A DNA stretch of 64,000 nt, taken from Hirschia maritima DSM 19733 (GTDB lineage Bacteria > Pseudomonadota > Alphaproteobacteria > Caulobacterales > Hyphomonadaceae). Of this stretch, positions 63,201 to 64,000 are shown piece by piece; within the stretch, counting starts at the first letter, position 1, and every line of letters starts with the position of its first letter. Below the pieces are notes generated by a model. It made no database searches. It saw nothing but the letters and a program-made list of their open reading frames with translations, and was not told the origin of the DNA. Where the stretch lies: contig NZ_KB899545.1 in NCBI RefSeq assembly GCF_000378345.1, forward strand, positions 496,001 to 560,000, written 5' to 3'. The translations under genes were made by a program, and so were the position numbers.

Positions 63201-63374
63201 TATGCTTGCAGATGCACCCGGATAGCGCGTACTTATTGAAACTATAGGGGCGTCGATGTCAGGATATTCACGAAGGGGAAGTCGATCAAAAGATACGATC
63301 CCAAACATAAGCAATACAAATGCTATAACAGAAGCAAAAACAGGCCGTTTAACCGAGACATCTGACAGAACCAT
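60261..63374 (-). CDS. RND multidrug efflux transporter, inner-membrane pump (HAE1 family)
   Basis: A 1037-residue proton-driven pump. Twelve-helix pattern with two large periplasmic loops. The N-terminus MVLSDVSVKRPVFASVIAFV and the following PLREYPDIDAPIVSISTRYPGA are typical of AcrB/MexF-like pumps. The helix-4 proton relay aspartates are in GLVVDDAIVVLENLHRR (near residue 400), and AKNGILIVEFANQLRDEG is in the second half. The family exports drugs, dyes, detergents or fatty acids. The adaptor gene lies 3 bases upstream; no TolC-type gene is in the window. Confidence 0.94.
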   Translation of the reverse strand: MVLSDVSVKRPVFASVIAFVLLMFGIVSFDRLPLREYPDIDAPIVSISTRYPGASASIVETRITQVLEDRIAGVEGIRFINSRSRDGRSDISIEFNTGQDIDAAANDIRDRISGAARALPPEVDPPEVEKADSNDDVILWLNLSSDNMSTVELSDYANRYLVDRFSALDGVARVRIGGRKDYALRVWIDRRQLAARDLTVPDIQRALRSENIEAPAGALENGSRNYTLRIDRTFQTPKQFAELVVAVGDDGYLVRLGDVARVELGTSEDRIMFRGNGVPMVGLGMIKQSTANTIDVAKGAKALAAELAPTLPDGMQIVTNYDSSIFIEASIREVYITLCIAVALVTLVIFLFLGSWRATLIPAITVPVSIIATFTVLFAFGLSVNLITLLALVLAIGLVVDDAIVVLENLHRRIEEFGETPLVAAYKGSKQVGFAVIATTLVLISVFVPITFMQGDIGRLFTEFAITMAASVAISSLLALTLVPMLSSILLTPSTGEKTASKSLPNLIDNGFQIIRRGYGWLIDRLIYRPILIFSIVIAVVFAGYGILKKVPSEYAPKEDRGAFFIAIAGPQGASFEFLEKYMDEIEERLMPYVESGEFRRLLLRAPGFGSTTFDRGFAIVGMEEWSKRRPINTVMSEVNSKLSDLPGVRAFARARGGLGGGTGNPVQFVIGGPSYEKLIEWRDTFVEALEANNPGLSQIDWDYKESQPQFRIQVDYERAADLGVTVSEIGTTLQTMLGSLRVTTFVEDGEEYDIILEGLRSDQSTPDDIQNIYVRSQRSGQLIPLSNLIQIVSQADSPSLNRYNRVRSITIEANLQEGVVLGNALSEMERVAREVLPDEAVFNYKGQSLDFKSSGDSITFVFATGLIIVFLVLAGQFESYRHPLVILLCVPATVVGGLLGLWVTGTSLNIYTQIGLVMLVGLAAKNGILIVEFANQLRDEGVEFYEAIKSASLTRLRPIVMTSLTTAAGSIPLIVTSGAGAETRQAIGFVILFGVIASLIVTLLVVPTAYSLISRGTSSPNSKTQKLNAELSDLSS

Positions 63375-63377
63375 CTC

Positions 63378-64000
63378 TTAGTCCTCAAGCGTTTTGGGAG
63401 TGGATAGGGCAGAAGATAGAGTTGATTGCTGGGCAATCTGCACAGCGCTTCCATTGCGAACGCGAGTCAAACCTTCAGTAATGACTGTTTCTCCTAAGTC
63501 TAACCCACTAATGATTTCAACATATCCACTATCTCGTGTGCCTATTTGTATTTGTTTTCTTTCTGCATTTCCGTCAGCGTTGATGATGAAAACAAATGAA
63601 TCGGGTCCGATTGAAACAATGGCCTCTTGGGGAATAGCAAGAGAAGTACGGTTGTTCGCGTACAATGATACCCGCATAAACATTCCTGCTTTGAGTATGA
63701 GGTCCGTGTTTTCAATAGTGGCTCGAGCTCTAATTGAGCGGGAGACTGGATCAATAGAATTATCAATACTTGTAAGTTCACCGGTAAATATCTCACCTGG
63801 AAGATCATCTGTTGCCGCATCAATTTTGAGACCAACATTCAAAGAACGCAAAAACGTAGAAGGGACCGTAAATTCAAGTTTCATTTTTGAATCGTCGATT
63901 AATGTTGTGACCACATCTCCGGGACGGATGTAGGACCCCACGCTAACTTGTCTAAACCCTAAAACGCCGCTGAACGGTGCGACTAAAACACGATCTTTCT
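63378..64000 (-). CDS. RND efflux periplasmic adaptor (membrane fusion protein), 5' end missing
   Basis: The C-terminal 207 residues are visible and the frame runs off the right edge. The first visible part, DRVLVAPFSGVLGFRQVSVG then SYIRPGDVVTTL, is the lipoyl half-domain; it is followed by the beta-barrel domain (LEFTVPSTFLRSLNVGLKID, GELTSIDNSIDPVSRSIRAR) and the membrane-proximal domain ending in GLDLGETVITEGLTRVRNG. This is an AcrA/MexE-like adaptor for the pump downstream. Confidence 0.93.
   Translation of the reverse strand, partial: KDRVLVAPFSGVLGFRQVSVGSYIRPGDVVTTLIDDSKMKLEFTVPSTFLRSLNVGLKIDAATDDLPGEIFTGELTSIDNSIDPVSRSIRARATIENTDLILKAGMFMRVSLYANNRTSLAIPQEAIVSIGPDSFVFIINADGNAERKQIQIGTRDSGYVEIISGLDLGETVITEGLTRVRNGSAVQIAQQSTLSSALSTPKTLED

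Overview
The window is dense chromosomal DNA from a Gram-negative alphaproteobacterium. The evidence is the unbroken order dusB-ntrB-ntrC-ntrY-ntrX-trkA-trkH-hfq-hflX-mazG, a fused ispDF gene, a ccoNOQP-ccoGHIS cluster, and a class-specific PDH arrangement with pdhB, pdhC and lpdA. By eye the DNA leans slightly AT-rich. Together with a large TonB receptor of the type common in Caulobacterales and Hyphomonadales, this suggests a marine or aquatic stalked-bacterium relative (Hirschia-like is a guess from gene style, not shown by the sequence). No rRNA, tRNA, CRISPR array, insertion sequence or phage gene was recognised.

Layout. 1-5571 (+): end of pdhB, then pdhC, lpdA and acs, which make and activate acetyl-CoA. 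5624-13490 (-): the complete cbb3 oxidase structural operon (ccoNOQP) followed by its assembly genes (ccoGHIS). Two of these, ccoQ and ccoS, are very short. 13684-18878: a small unknown membrane protein, an acyl-ACP synthetase-like AMP ligase, lipA, a RatA/COQ10-like protein, pncC and ispDF. 18986-31593: dusB, the nitrogen two-component pairs NtrBC and NtrYX, the TrkAH potassium system, hfq, hflX and mazG. 31856-39947: a hybrid histidine kinase, an AraC regulator, a TonB receptor and a membrane-anchored M20 peptidase, which looks like a substrate-uptake locus.

39968-59750 is the most coherent region: molybdenum cofactor synthesis and nitrate assimilation side by side. It holds moeA, a TSUP permease, moaE, moaB, moaC, mobA, moaA and moaD. 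These are followed by a nitrate ABC transporter (nrtA, nrtB and a fused two-ATPase nrtCD), the nitrite reductase nirBD, the molybdenum nitrate reductase nasA and the siroheme enzyme SUMT. On the opposite strand a porin gene leads into nasT-nasS, the ANTAR antiterminator and its nitrate-binding partner. The cofactor (Moco), the siroheme precursor, transport, two reduction steps and the RNA-level switch therefore sit within 20 kb. 60261-64000 (-): an RND efflux pump and the start-truncated part of its membrane-fusion partner.

Points that stand out: (1) a structured leader with mutually exclusive hairpins before nrtA, the expected target of the NasT encoded here; (2) a fused NrtCD whose substitutions would make one of its two ATP sites degenerate; (3) an NtrC without the GAFTGA loop; (4) a nested hairpin covering the Shine-Dalgarno of the TonB receptor gene; (5) a porin tied into the nasTS operon with a perfect 10-bp stem-loop at the junction.
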